A DNA stretch of 64,000 nucleotides from Bradyrhizobium sp. (GTDB taxonomy: Bacteria > Pseudomonadota > Alphaproteobacteria > Rhizobiales > Xanthobacteraceae), in NCBI GenBank assembly GCA_028290305.1, contig JAQGKC010000346.1, positions 33,189 to 97,188 on the forward strand, read 5' to 3'. How positions within the stretch are numbered: the first letter of the stretch is position 1; each line of letters starts with the position of its first letter. This document shows, in pieces, positions 8,966 to 16,903 of this stretch. Position numbers and translations under genes: made by a program. Below the pieces are notes generated by a model. The model had not been told where the DNA came from. It saw only the letters and a program-made list of their open reading frames with translations, and ran no database searches.

Positions 8966-9576
8966 TGATTGATCGTCAGGCTCGCAAACATCTCTTTGAA
9001 ACCGTGGCGCACCGCGTCATTGCGAGCGCCGATGAACTTACCGATCTCGATCGCGCCATTGGCGATGGCGATCACGGGGTCAACATGCGGCGCGGCTTTG
9101 AAGCCGTGCTGGCCGCGGTGGATGAGCTCTCCGCCAAGACCCTGGGCGAGTCCCTGAAGGGCGTCGGGACGACCCTTGTCATGAAAGTGGGCGGGGCATC
9201 CGGTCCGCTCTACGGGACATTATTCATGTCACTCGGCAAGTCGCTGGCAGACGAGGTGACGTACGAGCAGGCCGCCGATGCGTTTGCTGCCGCGATCGAA
9301 GCCGTCAAGGCGCGCGGAAAGTCTGATGTTGGCCAAAAGACCATGCTTGACGTGCTTTTTCCTGTGCTTGGCGTCTTGCGCGAAGGAGGGGCCGACATGA
9401 CAGCGCGCCTAAAGGCGACCGCCAAGGCTGCGGCGGAGGATACGATTCCAATGCGGGCGATCCGCGGGCGCGCGTCGTTTCTGGGCGAGCGCAGCATTGG
9501 TCACATGGATCCTGGCGCACGATCGTCCGCGTTGATAGTCGATGCGGTCGCAGATGTAATGGAAGGCTTCGCATGA
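8962..9576 (+). CDS. dhaL: Dihydroxyacetone kinase ADP-binding subunit DhaL
   Basis: This 204-residue protein matches the PTS-type DhaL, which carries tightly bound ADP that is re-phosphorylated by DhaM and then passes phosphate to dihydroxyacetone held on DhaK. The metal-binding aspartates lie in LTDLDRAIGDGDHGVNM (about residues 26-42). Family glycine loops are VGGASGPLYGTLFMSLG and the C-terminal MDPGARSSALIV. A second ATG at 8965 is possible. The gene overlaps the upstream ATPase and the downstream dhaM, so all are translationally coupled. Confidence 0.93.
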   Translation: MMIDRQARKHLFETVAHRVIASADELTDLDRAIGDGDHGVNMRRGFEAVLAAVDELSAKTLGESLKGVGTTLVMKVGGASGPLYGTLFMSLGKSLADEVTYEQAADAFAAAIEAVKARGKSDVGQKTMLDVLFPVLGVLREGGADMTARLKATAKAAAEDTIPMRAIRGRASFLGERSIGHMDPGARSSALIVDAVADVMEGFA

Positions 9577-9965
9577 GCGAGAATGTTGGAATCGTCATCG
9601 TGTCTCACTCGGCGGACGTGGCCCGGGGCACTGCTCTGATGGTCGAGCAGATGGTCGGCCGTGAAGTGCCACTTGGCTGGTGCGGCGGAGATCCGGGCGG
9701 TGGGTTGGGTACAAGCGTCGAGGCGATTATGAAAGCGATTGAACAGGCGTGGTCGGAAAGCGGTGTTGCCATTCTGGTCGACCTTGGCGGCGCAGAAACC
9801 AATAGCGAGATGGCGATCGAAATGTTGCCCGAGGAGCGCCGTGACCGCGTCGTCGTTTGCAACGCGCCTGTCGTTGAAGGGGCAGTCATGGCGGCGACCG
9901 AAGCAGCTTCGGGAGCGACGCTTGAGGCCGTGCGTCGCACCGCCGAAGAGCTGACGCCGGTCTGA
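9573..9965 (+). CDS. dhaM: PTS-dependent dihydroxyacetone kinase phosphotransferase subunit DhaM (EIIA domain only)
   Basis: This 130-residue protein consists only of the mannose-type EIIA domain of DhaM. The phosphorylated histidine is H12 in IVSHS, and the conserved LVDLGGAETNSEMAIEML stretch lies near residues 68-85. In Escherichia coli DhaM this domain is fused to HPr and an Enzyme I fragment; here those functions are encoded by the next two genes. Its role is to carry phosphate from HPr to the ADP of DhaL. It overlaps dhaL by 4 bp. Confidence 0.92.
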   Translation: MSENVGIVIVSHSADVARGTALMVEQMVGREVPLGWCGGDPGGGLGTSVEAIMKAIEQAWSESGVAILVDLGGAETNSEMAIEMLPEERRDRVVVCNAPVVEGAVMAATEAASGATLEAVRRTAEELTPV

Positions 9966-9980
9966 TGCGGGGCAAATGCT

Positions 9981-10262
9981 ATGAATAAGCTTCGGGCATC
10001 GGTGTTCATGCGGCATGAGGTCGGATTGCATGCTCGCCCCTCGGTCAAGTTGACCAAACTTGCGAAGGCCTTTGAATCGCGTATCGATCTCGGCCTGTCG
10101 CCGGATGGCCCCTGGATCGACGCAAAGAGTATCGTCAAGGTAATGGCTACCAAGGCGCCGAAAGATTCGACCATTTATTTTCGTGCGGAGGGGACTGATG
10201 CGAAGGCCGCGCTGGAAGCGCTAGTGACCCTCGTCAACGGAGATTTTCAGGATGGACGATAG
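9981..10262 (+). CDS. HPr-family phosphocarrier dedicated to DhaM
   Basis: This 93-residue HPr has the active-site signature GLHARPSVKL with phosphorylatable H17, then a DAKSIVKVMAT stretch at the place of the usual Ser-46 region (KSIxxxM), and the C-terminal helix DAKAALEALVTLV. The gene lies 15 bp after dhaM and overlaps the Enzyme I gene by 11 bp. This context indicates it relays phosphate from that Enzyme I to DhaM rather than serving as the general or nitrogen-PTS HPr, which in alphaproteobacteria is usually encoded elsewhere. Confidence 0.92.
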   Translation: MNKLRASVFMRHEVGLHARPSVKLTKLAKAFESRIDLGLSPDGPWIDAKSIVKVMATKAPKDSTIYFRAEGTDAKAALEALVTLVNGDFQDGR

Positions 10263-11862
10263 AACGCATCGAACTGCTCATCGCATCGAGGGGAGATCCG
10301 CCGCCCCCGGAATCGCGTTGGGTCCGCTCGTGCGTTTGATTCCCGCGACGCATGATGCCCGTCAAAACCGGTCTCCGGCGGACGAGCACCAGGCCCTTGT
10401 CGACGCACTCGCGGCGTCCCAGGTGGATCTCACCGTGCTCGCGCGCGAAGCGGGGGACGCCGACGCGGAGGCCATTCTCTCTTTCCAGATTGCGCTGCTC
10501 GAAGACGACAATCTCGCAGCGCCGGCTTTTGCGTCGATCGCGGGTGGCGAGGTGGCCAATCGGGCGTGGAGCGCCGCGATTGATCCGGAAATCGCCTCAT
10601 ACGATCAGGCCAACGATCCTTATTTCCGCGCCCGTGCATCCGATTTGCGCGATCTCCGTGATCGCGTACTGAGACATCTGGCAGGCGAAGCTGATCAGAT
10701 CGTGCCGGCCGGAGTTATCGTCGCCGCCGACGATATGCCTCCTTCCACGTTTCTGGCCACCGATTGGCATGACGGTGGCCTGGTATTGCGCCGGGGGAGC
10801 CCCAGCAGCCATGTCGCCATTCTCGCCAGGTCGCGCGGAGTGCCGATGATTGTGGGCGTAGACGTCGATCATCTTGAAAATGGTGCGGACGCACTGCTCG
10901 ATGGCGACGCGGGGCTTCTCATTGTCGATCCCGATTCCGATATGCGGGTCAGCTATCGTCAGCGCCGCGCCGAGCAGTCGGAGATCCGGCAAGCCGGTGC
11001 TTCATTCAGTGGGCCTGCGCTGACAGCCGGTGGTGAACGGGTTCGGGTCATGATCAATGTCACCGGCCTCGCCGAGCTCAGGGATTTCGATCCGGCCCAT
11101 GTCGACGGCATCGGCCTGATGCGGACCGAGTTTCTATTTCAGGGCCGCGAAAAACTCCCGACCGAGGAGGAGCAATATCAGATCTATAGGCGGATGCTTG
11201 AATGGGCCGCCGGCCGGCCCGTGACTATCCGCACCCTCGACGCCGGAGGCGACAAGCCGATCGTGGGTTTGACGCAACCCGGGGACATAAATCCATTTCT
11301 CGGTGTGCGCGGCGTGCGGCTGTCATTGCGGCATCTGGACGTGTTTCGCGAACAGTTGCGAGCGCTGGCCCGTGCCGCCGTAGCAGGAAACCTCAAGGTG
11401 ATGATTCCGATGGTCACGGTCCCGGAGGAGCTAAACCGCTGCCGCACGCTGCTCGAACAAGCCGTCGAGCAGCTGCATCGCGAAGGCAGGGAAGCGCAAT
11501 TGCCGCCGCTCGGCATGATGGTCGAGGTGCCGGCGGCTGCGCTTACCATCGAAGATTTCAATGCCGACTTCTTTTCCATCGGCAGCAACGATCTCATCCA
11601 GTACGTAGCGGCGGCGAGCCGGGACGAACCGCAACTCGCCGATCTTGCCCGCCCTTCGCGTGCGGTGTTCGGTCTGATCGGGCATGTCGTGAAGCACGGG
11701 GACCGCCGCGGTCGTGAAATCAGCTTGTGCGGCGACCTTGCCGGCGATCCCGCGCAGGTCGCGGCGCTGCTAGATCAGGGCTTGCGCACCTTTTCGGTCG
11801 CGCCGGGGGCGCTGGGGCCTGTAAAGGCCGCGATCGCCCGCTATTGCGGCCCTGCCGCATGA
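10252..11862 (+). CDS. Phosphoenolpyruvate-protein phosphotransferase (Enzyme I), Dha-specific
   Basis: This 536-residue Enzyme I starts the phosphorelay by autophosphorylation from phosphoenolpyruvate. The phosphohistidine is H187 in SPSSHVAILARSRGVPMIVG. The PEP-binding C-terminal domain shows GLMRTEFLF, LDAGGDKPI, GVRGVRLSL, IPMVTVPEE, GMMVEVPAAAL, SIGSNDLIQY and the SLCGDLAGDP segment with the catalytic cysteine. It is slightly shorter than typical ptsI products (about 570 aa) and has no GAF domain, unlike PtsP. Its stop overlaps the ATG of the following HTH gene. Confidence 0.93.
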   Translation: MDDRTHRTAHRIEGRSAAPGIALGPLVRLIPATHDARQNRSPADEHQALVDALAASQVDLTVLAREAGDADAEAILSFQIALLEDDNLAAPAFASIAGGEVANRAWSAAIDPEIASYDQANDPYFRARASDLRDLRDRVLRHLAGEADQIVPAGVIVAADDMPPSTFLATDWHDGGLVLRRGSPSSHVAILARSRGVPMIVGVDVDHLENGADALLDGDAGLLIVDPDSDMRVSYRQRRAEQSEIRQAGASFSGPALTAGGERVRVMINVTGLAELRDFDPAHVDGIGLMRTEFLFQGREKLPTEEEQYQIYRRMLEWAAGRPVTIRTLDAGGDKPIVGLTQPGDINPFLGVRGVRLSLRHLDVFREQLRALARAAVAGNLKVMIPMVTVPEELNRCRTLLEQAVEQLHREGREAQLPPLGMMVEVPAAALTIEDFNADFFSIGSNDLIQYVAAASRDEPQLADLARPSRAVFGLIGHVVKHGDRRGREISLCGDLAGDPAQVAALLDQGLRTFSVAPGALGPVKAAIARYCGPAA

Positions 11863-12278
11863 GCACGCAAGCTACCCCGGCAGGTTCTCAGGACCTTATC
11901 GCGGCCTACAAGGCCATCCTTCGGGATGTGCTGGATCGACGGCCCTCCGGCATGCGCCAGAGGTTGGCCGAAGCGCTCGGCAAGAACCGCAGCTTCATCA
12001 CGCAGATCGCCAACCCTGCCTATCAGACGCCGATCCCGGCTCAGCACGTTCAGCCGATTATCCAGATCTGCCATTTCTCGGTGCAGGAAAAGGACCGGTT
12101 TCTCGAAGCCTATCACCGGGCGCATCCGCGGCGGCTGCTTCTCCTTAAGGAACGGGAGCGAGGCAGACGTCTCACGCTGATGCTGCCGGATCTGGGAACC
12201 GAACAGAAGAACCACAAGCTGGACTCACTGCTGAGTGAGTTTGCGGAGAAAGTTGCGAGGCTGATCGAGGACACCTGA
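11859..12278 (+). CDS. Putative helix-turn-helix DNA-binding protein in the dha operon
   Basis: This 139-residue protein is encoded between Enzyme I and dhaK. Residues about 32-55 (MRQRLAEALGKNRSFITQI) read as a lambda-repressor-like helix-turn-helix; the rest is helical and basic (RRLLLLKERERGRRL), ending in a possible coiled segment. The ATG at 11859 overlaps the stop of the Enzyme I gene. Its place inside the operon makes it a candidate local regulator, perhaps of the ACTAAACA cluster near 3.1 kb. DNA binding and target are inferred only. Confidence 0.6.
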   Translation: MSTQATPAGSQDLIAAYKAILRDVLDRRPSGMRQRLAEALGKNRSFITQIANPAYQTPIPAQHVQPIIQICHFSVQEKDRFLEAYHRAHPRRLLLLKERERGRRLTLMLPDLGTEQKNHKLDSLLSEFAEKVARLIEDT

Positions 12279-12308
12279 CGCAGAAGAAACAACAAACGGG
12301 AGGCCAGG

Positions 12309-13298
12309 ATGAAGAAGTTGATCAACGCCGCCGAGAGCGTGGTGAACGAAAGTCTTGCCGGATTCTGTGCGGCGCATTCCGACATTGTGCGTATAGGCGA
12401 GCATGCACCGTTCGTGCAGCGTCGGCATCTCAAGCCCGGTAAGGTGGCGTTATTGTCGGGTGGGGGCTCCGGACACGAACCGCTTCACACCGGCTTCGTC
12501 GGGCACGGAATGCTGGATGCCGCATGTCCCGGTCAGGTTTTCACCTCGCCGACGCCCGATCTCATTCTCGCCGCTGCCGAGGCAGCGGACACTGCTGGAG
12601 GTGTATTATTCATCGTCAAGAATTACGAAGGCGACGTCATGAACTTCGACATGGCGCGCGAGATGTCGGAAAAATCAATTGCGACCGTGATTACCGATGA
12701 CGACGTGGCGGTGGAGACTTCGACTTTTTCGACAGGACGGCGCGGCGTTGCAGGCACGCTCATCGTAGAGAAAATTGTCGGAGCGGCTGCCGAGGAAGGA
12801 CGCGACCTTGCCGCCTTGAAGGTGCTGGGCGATCGCGTCAATGCGGCCACGCGCTCGATCGGGATTGCGCTGACGAGCTGCACGGTTCCGGCGGCCGGCA
12901 AGGCAACTTTCGACATTGCAGAGGACGAGATGGAGGTCGGTGTCGGTATCCACGGGGAGCCCGGGCGCCGACGTGTTAAACTCAGGCCGGCTGCCGAGAT
13001 AGCGGCGGAGATGGTCAACGCCATCACTGCCGACCTGGGTGAGCGCGCGCGAGGCCAGGTTATTCTATTGATCAACGGCTTCGGAGCAACGCCGCTTTCG
13101 GAGCTTTATCTGATGTATGGCGCTGTCCGCAGATTGCTCGAACCAGCCGGTAGTATCGTTACGCGATCGCTCGTGGGCAATTTTGTCACTTCGCTCGATA
13201 TGGCAGGTTGTTCGGCGACGGTATCGATCCTTGATGAAGAGATGAAGCGCCTCTGGGACGCACCTGTCCATACGCCGGCTTTGCGTTGGGGAATGTAG
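12309..13298 (+). CDS. dhaK: Dihydroxyacetone kinase substrate-binding subunit DhaK
   Basis: This 329-residue DhaK has the normal length. GGGSGHEP at residues 51-58 contains the active-site H56 region, and H215 in GIHGEPG is the histidine that forms a hemiaminal with dihydroxyacetone. Other conserved parts are IVKNYEGDVMNF and TDDDVAVE. With DhaL and DhaM it should convert dihydroxyacetone to dihydroxyacetone phosphate using phosphoenolpyruvate. It is the last gene of the transporter-kinase operon, preceded by GGGAGGCC near 12299. The next gene is convergent. Confidence 0.94.
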   Translation: MKKLINAAESVVNESLAGFCAAHSDIVRIGEHAPFVQRRHLKPGKVALLSGGGSGHEPLHTGFVGHGMLDAACPGQVFTSPTPDLILAAAEAADTAGGVLFIVKNYEGDVMNFDMAREMSEKSIATVITDDDVAVETSTFSTGRRGVAGTLIVEKIVGAAAEEGRDLAALKVLGDRVNAATRSIGIALTSCTVPAAGKATFDIAEDEMEVGVGIHGEPGRRRVKLRPAAEIAAEMVNAITADLGERARGQVILLINGFGATPLSELYLMYGAVRRLLEPAGSIVTRSLVGNFVTSLDMAGCSATVSILDEEMKRLWDAPVHTPALRWGM

Positions 13299-13377
13299 GT
13301 AGTCCTCGAATGACGCTCGGTTGCCACCGCAAATCGAGTCGCGGGAAGCCGGCTTGCTACCGGCCGGAGCTAATTTT

Positions 13378-14424
13378 CTAGGCAACTGTCACCAAAACCT
13401 CGTAAACGCAGTTTCTGGCGTTACTGAGAGGCTGTGTTTCGCCGAATTGGTCGATCGCTCGCGACATCAAGGCATATTTACCGGGAAGTCTCGGATTCCA
13501 CGTCAGCGTAAATCGCTGCCACGACCACCGATGTGCGGCTTCGACGTTGGCGGAAATCCAGGTTTCTCCGCCATCCGTACTGACCCCGACATCTCTGATG
13601 CCGGCGTCAGCCCACGCCCATCCCCAGATCTGATTTGCTTCTCTGCGAATTGTTGAATTCGGAGTGTGCGAAACAATGACCGATTCCGGCGCGATCTGCC
13701 ATACAGGTTTCGAGCCTCCTGCCGGATTTTCTGCGGTCGGCGCGACGGGATCGTTGTAATACCTGGTTGTGAACGGACCCGAGGGACGTCGGTCGGAAAG
13801 CTCCAGCCGATACAGCCATTTCACTGAATTCGTGCCGTAGAAGCCTGGGACGATCAGCCGAAGCGGGAAGCCGTGCTCACTGTCCAGTGGCGCACCGTTG
13901 AGTTCATAGGCAAGCAGCGCATCCCCCTTGGGGACGCGGCTTAAAGGCATGTCCTTCAGATAGACGCTGGATTCGACATCCTCGAAGATTCCTCGATCGA
14001 GGCCATACGACCACAGATATTTGGCGTCTGCCTGCATACCGACACTCCCGAGCAGTGTCGCGAGATCGACGCCGCCCCATACGACGTTCGCGAACCGTCG
14101 TGTCGCGATGTGAGGAGCCATCGGAAACCCCGCACATTCATGCAGGGCGGTGACTTCTCGCTTCGGCATCCGGACGATCTCGGCGAACGAAAGACGGACG
14201 GGTTTCTGCACAAGTCCGACGATGTCCAGCCACCAATCCTCGGTGCGTGCCCTGGGAATGCCCACATGGCTGAGAACGAAAACGTCGCCCGCGGACGTGA
14301 TCGGTTCGGTCAACTGATGAGGCGCAAGCGGAATGTGGCGCACGGTGCGGCGTGGAAAGACGTCGATTACCGGAGGCTGATCATGTCCGATCGCAGTTGG
14401 GTCGTCGGGTGCAGGCATCCACAT
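13378..14424 (-). CDS. Sulfite-oxidase-family molybdopterin oxidoreductase
   Basis: This 348-residue protein (from the ATG at 14424) has the oxidoreductase molybdopterin domain in its first two thirds and the Mo-co dimerisation (Ig-like) domain in the last third. The cysteine ligand expected for the Mo-pterin centre is C97 in ALHECAGFP; GFPLRLIVPGFYGTNSVKWL is the family core. No Tat or Sec signal is visible, so it appears cytoplasmic, unlike most bacterial sulfite dehydrogenases. A TTG start at 14469 would extend it but would place the start inside the palindrome at 14463-14490. It is transcribed away from an MFS transporter. The substrate is unknown. Confidence 0.85.
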   Translation of the reverse strand: MWMPAPDDPTAIGHDQPPVIDVFPRRTVRHIPLAPHQLTEPITSAGDVFVLSHVGIPRARTEDWWLDIVGLVQKPVRLSFAEIVRMPKREVTALHECAGFPMAPHIATRRFANVVWGGVDLATLLGSVGMQADAKYLWSYGLDRGIFEDVESSVYLKDMPLSRVPKGDALLAYELNGAPLDSEHGFPLRLIVPGFYGTNSVKWLYRLELSDRRPSGPFTTRYYNDPVAPTAENPAGGSKPVWQIAPESVIVSHTPNSTIRREANQIWGWAWADAGIRDVGVSTDGGETWISANVEAAHRWSWQRFTLTWNPRLPGKYALMSRAIDQFGETQPLSNARNCVYEVLVTVA

Positions 14425-14462
14425 CGCTCGAAAAAACGGCAGGCCGTGAAACAAATAACGGC

Positions 14463-14490
14463 ATGTCAAAGTGACATATTAGTTTGACAT
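14463..14490. promoter_or_regulatory. Predicted GntR-type operator, site 1 (divergent promoter)
   Basis: A perfect 8-bp inverted repeat, ATGTCAAA (14463-14470) and TTTGACAT (14483-14490), flanks a central GTGACATATTAG. Read on the minus strand it aligns with the three other sites found at 15880, 18835 and 19952 (shared core ATATGTCA or ACATGTCA with flanking AAAT/TTTGA). It lies between the divergent molybdopterin enzyme and MFS genes and could control both. Confidence 0.6.
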
Positions 14491-14540
14491 CCAAGTCGTC
14501 GCTTGTCTAGGTTTCGAACATTCTGAAGGGGGAATTTGCC

Positions 14541-15869
14541 ATGGCAAGCACGATCGATACCGGAGTGGCCGCCCAGGTGACGGATAGACAACGTCTACTG
14601 GCGGTGTTCGCTTCATGCTTTGGCTGGTCTCTGGACCTGTTTGACCTCTTCATTCTGCTCTATGTCGCACCCGTGATCGGAAAGCTGTTCTTTCCATCCG
14701 ATCGTCCGACGCTTTCGCTCGCCGCGGTATATGCCTCCTTCACTGTCACGCTATTGATGAGGCCTGTCGGATCCGCGATTTTCGGCAGCTACGCCGACAG
14801 GCATGGCAGGAAAGCTGCGATGTTCACCGCGGTCTGCGGCGTCGGAATCGTGACAGCCGCATTCGGACTTCTCCCGACACTTGCCCAGGTGGGATTGCTT
14901 GCTCCCATTGCGTTCCTTGCATTGCGGCTTGTTCAGGGCGTGTTCGTCGGAGGAGTGGTCGCGACCACGCATACCGTGGGCACGGAGTCGGTGCCGGCGA
15001 ACTGGCGTGGCGCAGTTTCCGGTCTCGTGGGAGGCGGTGGTGCCGGTCTCGGCGCTCTTCTTGCGTCGCTCGCCTTCTTTGTGGCGTCTTCGCTTTATCC
15101 CAGCCCGGAGTTCGAGGTATGGGGTTGGCGCGTCATGTTTTACTCGGGTATCCTGAGTTCGGTCTTGGGGCTTTTCATCCTGAGATATCTCGAGGAATCG
15201 CCGGTCTGGCTGTCCGCGAAAGCCCGACGGTCTGCCGCGCCGGCAGACACAAAGTCTCCCGCCGCCCAAGTATTCGCGGGTGCTTACCGCAACACGCTGC
15301 TCGTGAATCTTCTGATCACGGCCGGTGCAGGCTCGGCATATTATGTCACGTCCGGATACCTGCCGACGTTCCTGAAGCTGATCAACAAGATTCCGAATTC
15401 CACGGCTTCGATGATTCTTATCGGCTCCGCGCTGGTTGCGACGGTCACCGGGCCGTTCATCGGTTATCTCAGCGACAGGATCGGCCGGCGCAGTACATTC
15501 GTCCTGATCGGGATTCCCGCTCTCGTTCTTCTGCCGCTGATGTACCTCTGGATGGGCGAGACACAGAATATCGCGGTCATTGCCGGCTATGCGTTCGCGA
15601 TTTCATTCTTCGGGAACGCGGTCCTCGCTCCGGTGCCGATTTTCCTCAACGAGCGGTTCCCGACGGCTCTGCGCGCCAGCGGAACAGGGCTGTCCTGGAA
15701 CATCGGCTTTGCGTTCGGCGGGATGATGCCGACCTTCGTTTCGCTCGCGAGCGGCGAGACAGCGAATATTCCGACCGCGCTTGCGGTGTTCTGCTTTGGC
15801 TCGTGCCTGCTGCTCCTGATCGGCGCGTTCGTTGTCGGCGAGACGAAGGGAAGGGTGCTCAACGATTAG
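14541..15869 (+). CDS. MFS transporter, metabolite:H+ symporter-like
   Basis: This 442-residue permease has twelve predicted helices. Helix 1 reads SLDLFDLFILLYVAPVIG, and the intracellular loop 2-3 motif is GSYADRHGRKAAM, as in sialate/dicarboxylate and metabolite:H+ symporters. The corresponding loop in the second half is GYLSDRIGRRSTF. GAAGGGGGAATTT precedes the ATG at 14541 as a ribosome-binding region. It follows predicted operator site 1 and precedes two dehydrogenase genes that have their own operator, so it probably imports the substrate of this locus. The substrate is not identified. Confidence 0.88.
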   Translation: MASTIDTGVAAQVTDRQRLLAVFASCFGWSLDLFDLFILLYVAPVIGKLFFPSDRPTLSLAAVYASFTVTLLMRPVGSAIFGSYADRHGRKAAMFTAVCGVGIVTAAFGLLPTLAQVGLLAPIAFLALRLVQGVFVGGVVATTHTVGTESVPANWRGAVSGLVGGGGAGLGALLASLAFFVASSLYPSPEFEVWGWRVMFYSGILSSVLGLFILRYLEESPVWLSAKARRSAAPADTKSPAAQVFAGAYRNTLLVNLLITAGAGSAYYVTSGYLPTFLKLINKIPNSTASMILIGSALVATVTGPFIGYLSDRIGRRSTFVLIGIPALVLLPLMYLWMGETQNIAVIAGYAFAISFFGNAVLAPVPIFLNERFPTALRASGTGLSWNIGFAFGGMMPTFVSLASGETANIPTALAVFCFGSCLLLLIGAFVVGETKGRVLND

Positions 15870-15879
15870 GTGATATTCA

Positions 15880-15907
15880 ACATGCTAAATTGACATGTTA
15901 GATTTGA
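15880..15907. promoter_or_regulatory. Predicted GntR-type operator, site 2
   Basis: The sequence CTAAATTGACATGTTAG (15885-15901), preceded by ACATG and followed by ATTTGA, matches sites 3 and 4 almost base for base. It ends 57 bp before the ketopantoate-reductase-like start at 15965, a normal operator position. Confidence 0.62.
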
Positions 15908-15964
15908 TGGCATAGGACGACGCTGTCATCGAAGGTCACATTGCGGAAATCGAGGAGCGGTTGT

Positions 15965-16903
15965 ATGCGCATACTATGCTTGGGGGCGGGCGCCATCGGA
16001 GGTTATTTCGGCGGCCGGCTCATCGAAGGAGGTGCCGATATCGAATTTCTCGTTCGCGAGAATCGTCAGAAGCAACTTCGCGCCGATGGCATCCGCATCG
16101 AGAGCAAATTTGGGAACTGCGCCGTGTCTGCGAAGGCCGTCACCAGCAAGGAAGCGCAGGGGCCGTACGATCTCGTTTTATTGACCTGCAAAGCGTACGA
16201 TTTGGCGGGTGCCATTGCGACCATTGCGCCGTTCGTCGGGCCGCAGACCGCCGTGCTGCCGCTGCTGAACGGCGTCGCTCATATCGATCGACTGAACGAA
16301 GAGTTTGGACGCGAGCGGGTGCTGGGCGGCGTAGCCAAGATTGCTGCCACGCTTACTCCAGAAGGGCTGATCAAGCACCTCAACGACTGGCGTTATATTA
16401 CGTTTGGCGAACAGAACGGCGACATGAGCGTTCGAGTTCTCGCCTTGAAGGCGGCCTTCGACAAGACGTCGGTCATCGCGACGGTCGTCCCGAACATCAT
16501 GCAGACGATGTGGGAAAAGGTCGTGCATCTTTCGACCGTCGCCGGAATGACCTGTTCAATGCGCGCCAGCGTCGGTGATATCGCGCGGACGCGTGACGGC
16601 ACCGAGTTGATGATCCAGCTTCTGGAGCGAAACGCCGAGATTGCCGGGCGCGAGGGATATCCACCTTCGGACACGTTCCTTGCCGAGTATCGTCAGCTTT
16701 TTCACGACCAAAGCTCCACCTACGCGGCATCGATGCTGCGCGATATCGAGCGGAACGGACCGGTCGAAGCCGATCATATTCTGGGCTTCATGCTCGATAA
16801 GGCGATTCAGCACAAGGTTGATCCGTCGCTGCATCGCTTCATTTACGTTCATCTGCAGGCCTATGAGCAGCGTCGAGCCGCGGCGATTTCGAAGGCTGCG
16901 TGA
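15965..16903 (+). CDS. Ketopantoate reductase (ApbA/PanE) family NADPH-dependent 2-oxoacid reductase
   Basis: This 312-residue protein opens with the nucleotide-binding motif GAGAIGGYFGGRL (about residues 7-19) and has the PanE C-terminal helical domain with MWEKVVHLSTVAGMTC near 188-203. The ATG at 15965 follows GAGGAGCGG, a good ribosome-binding site. Family members reduce 2-oxoacids to 2-hydroxyacids. The gene overlaps the next one (TGATG at 16901) and lies in a catabolic locus, so a dedicated 2-hydroxyacid/2-oxoacid conversion is more likely than pantothenate synthesis. Confidence 0.85.
   Translation: MRILCLGAGAIGGYFGGRLIEGGADIEFLVRENRQKQLRADGIRIESKFGNCAVSAKAVTSKEAQGPYDLVLLTCKAYDLAGAIATIAPFVGPQTAVLPLLNGVAHIDRLNEEFGRERVLGGVAKIAATLTPEGLIKHLNDWRYITFGEQNGDMSVRVLALKAAFDKTSVIATVVPNIMQTMWEKVVHLSTVAGMTCSMRASVGDIARTRDGTELMIQLLERNAEIAGREGYPPSDTFLAEYRQLFHDQSSTYAASMLRDIERNGPVEADHILGFMLDKAIQHKVDPSLHRFIYVHLQAYEQRRAAAISKAA

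Noticed and set aside
13348..13364. GCCGG-CTTGCTA-CCGGC between dhaK and the molybdoenzyme as a bidirectional terminator
   Set aside because: The stem is only 5 bp and the T-run is short and displaced.
15119..15901. 260-codon plus-strand frame within the MFS gene
   Set aside because: A shifted frame inside a clear MFS permease; arginine-rich with no membrane segments.
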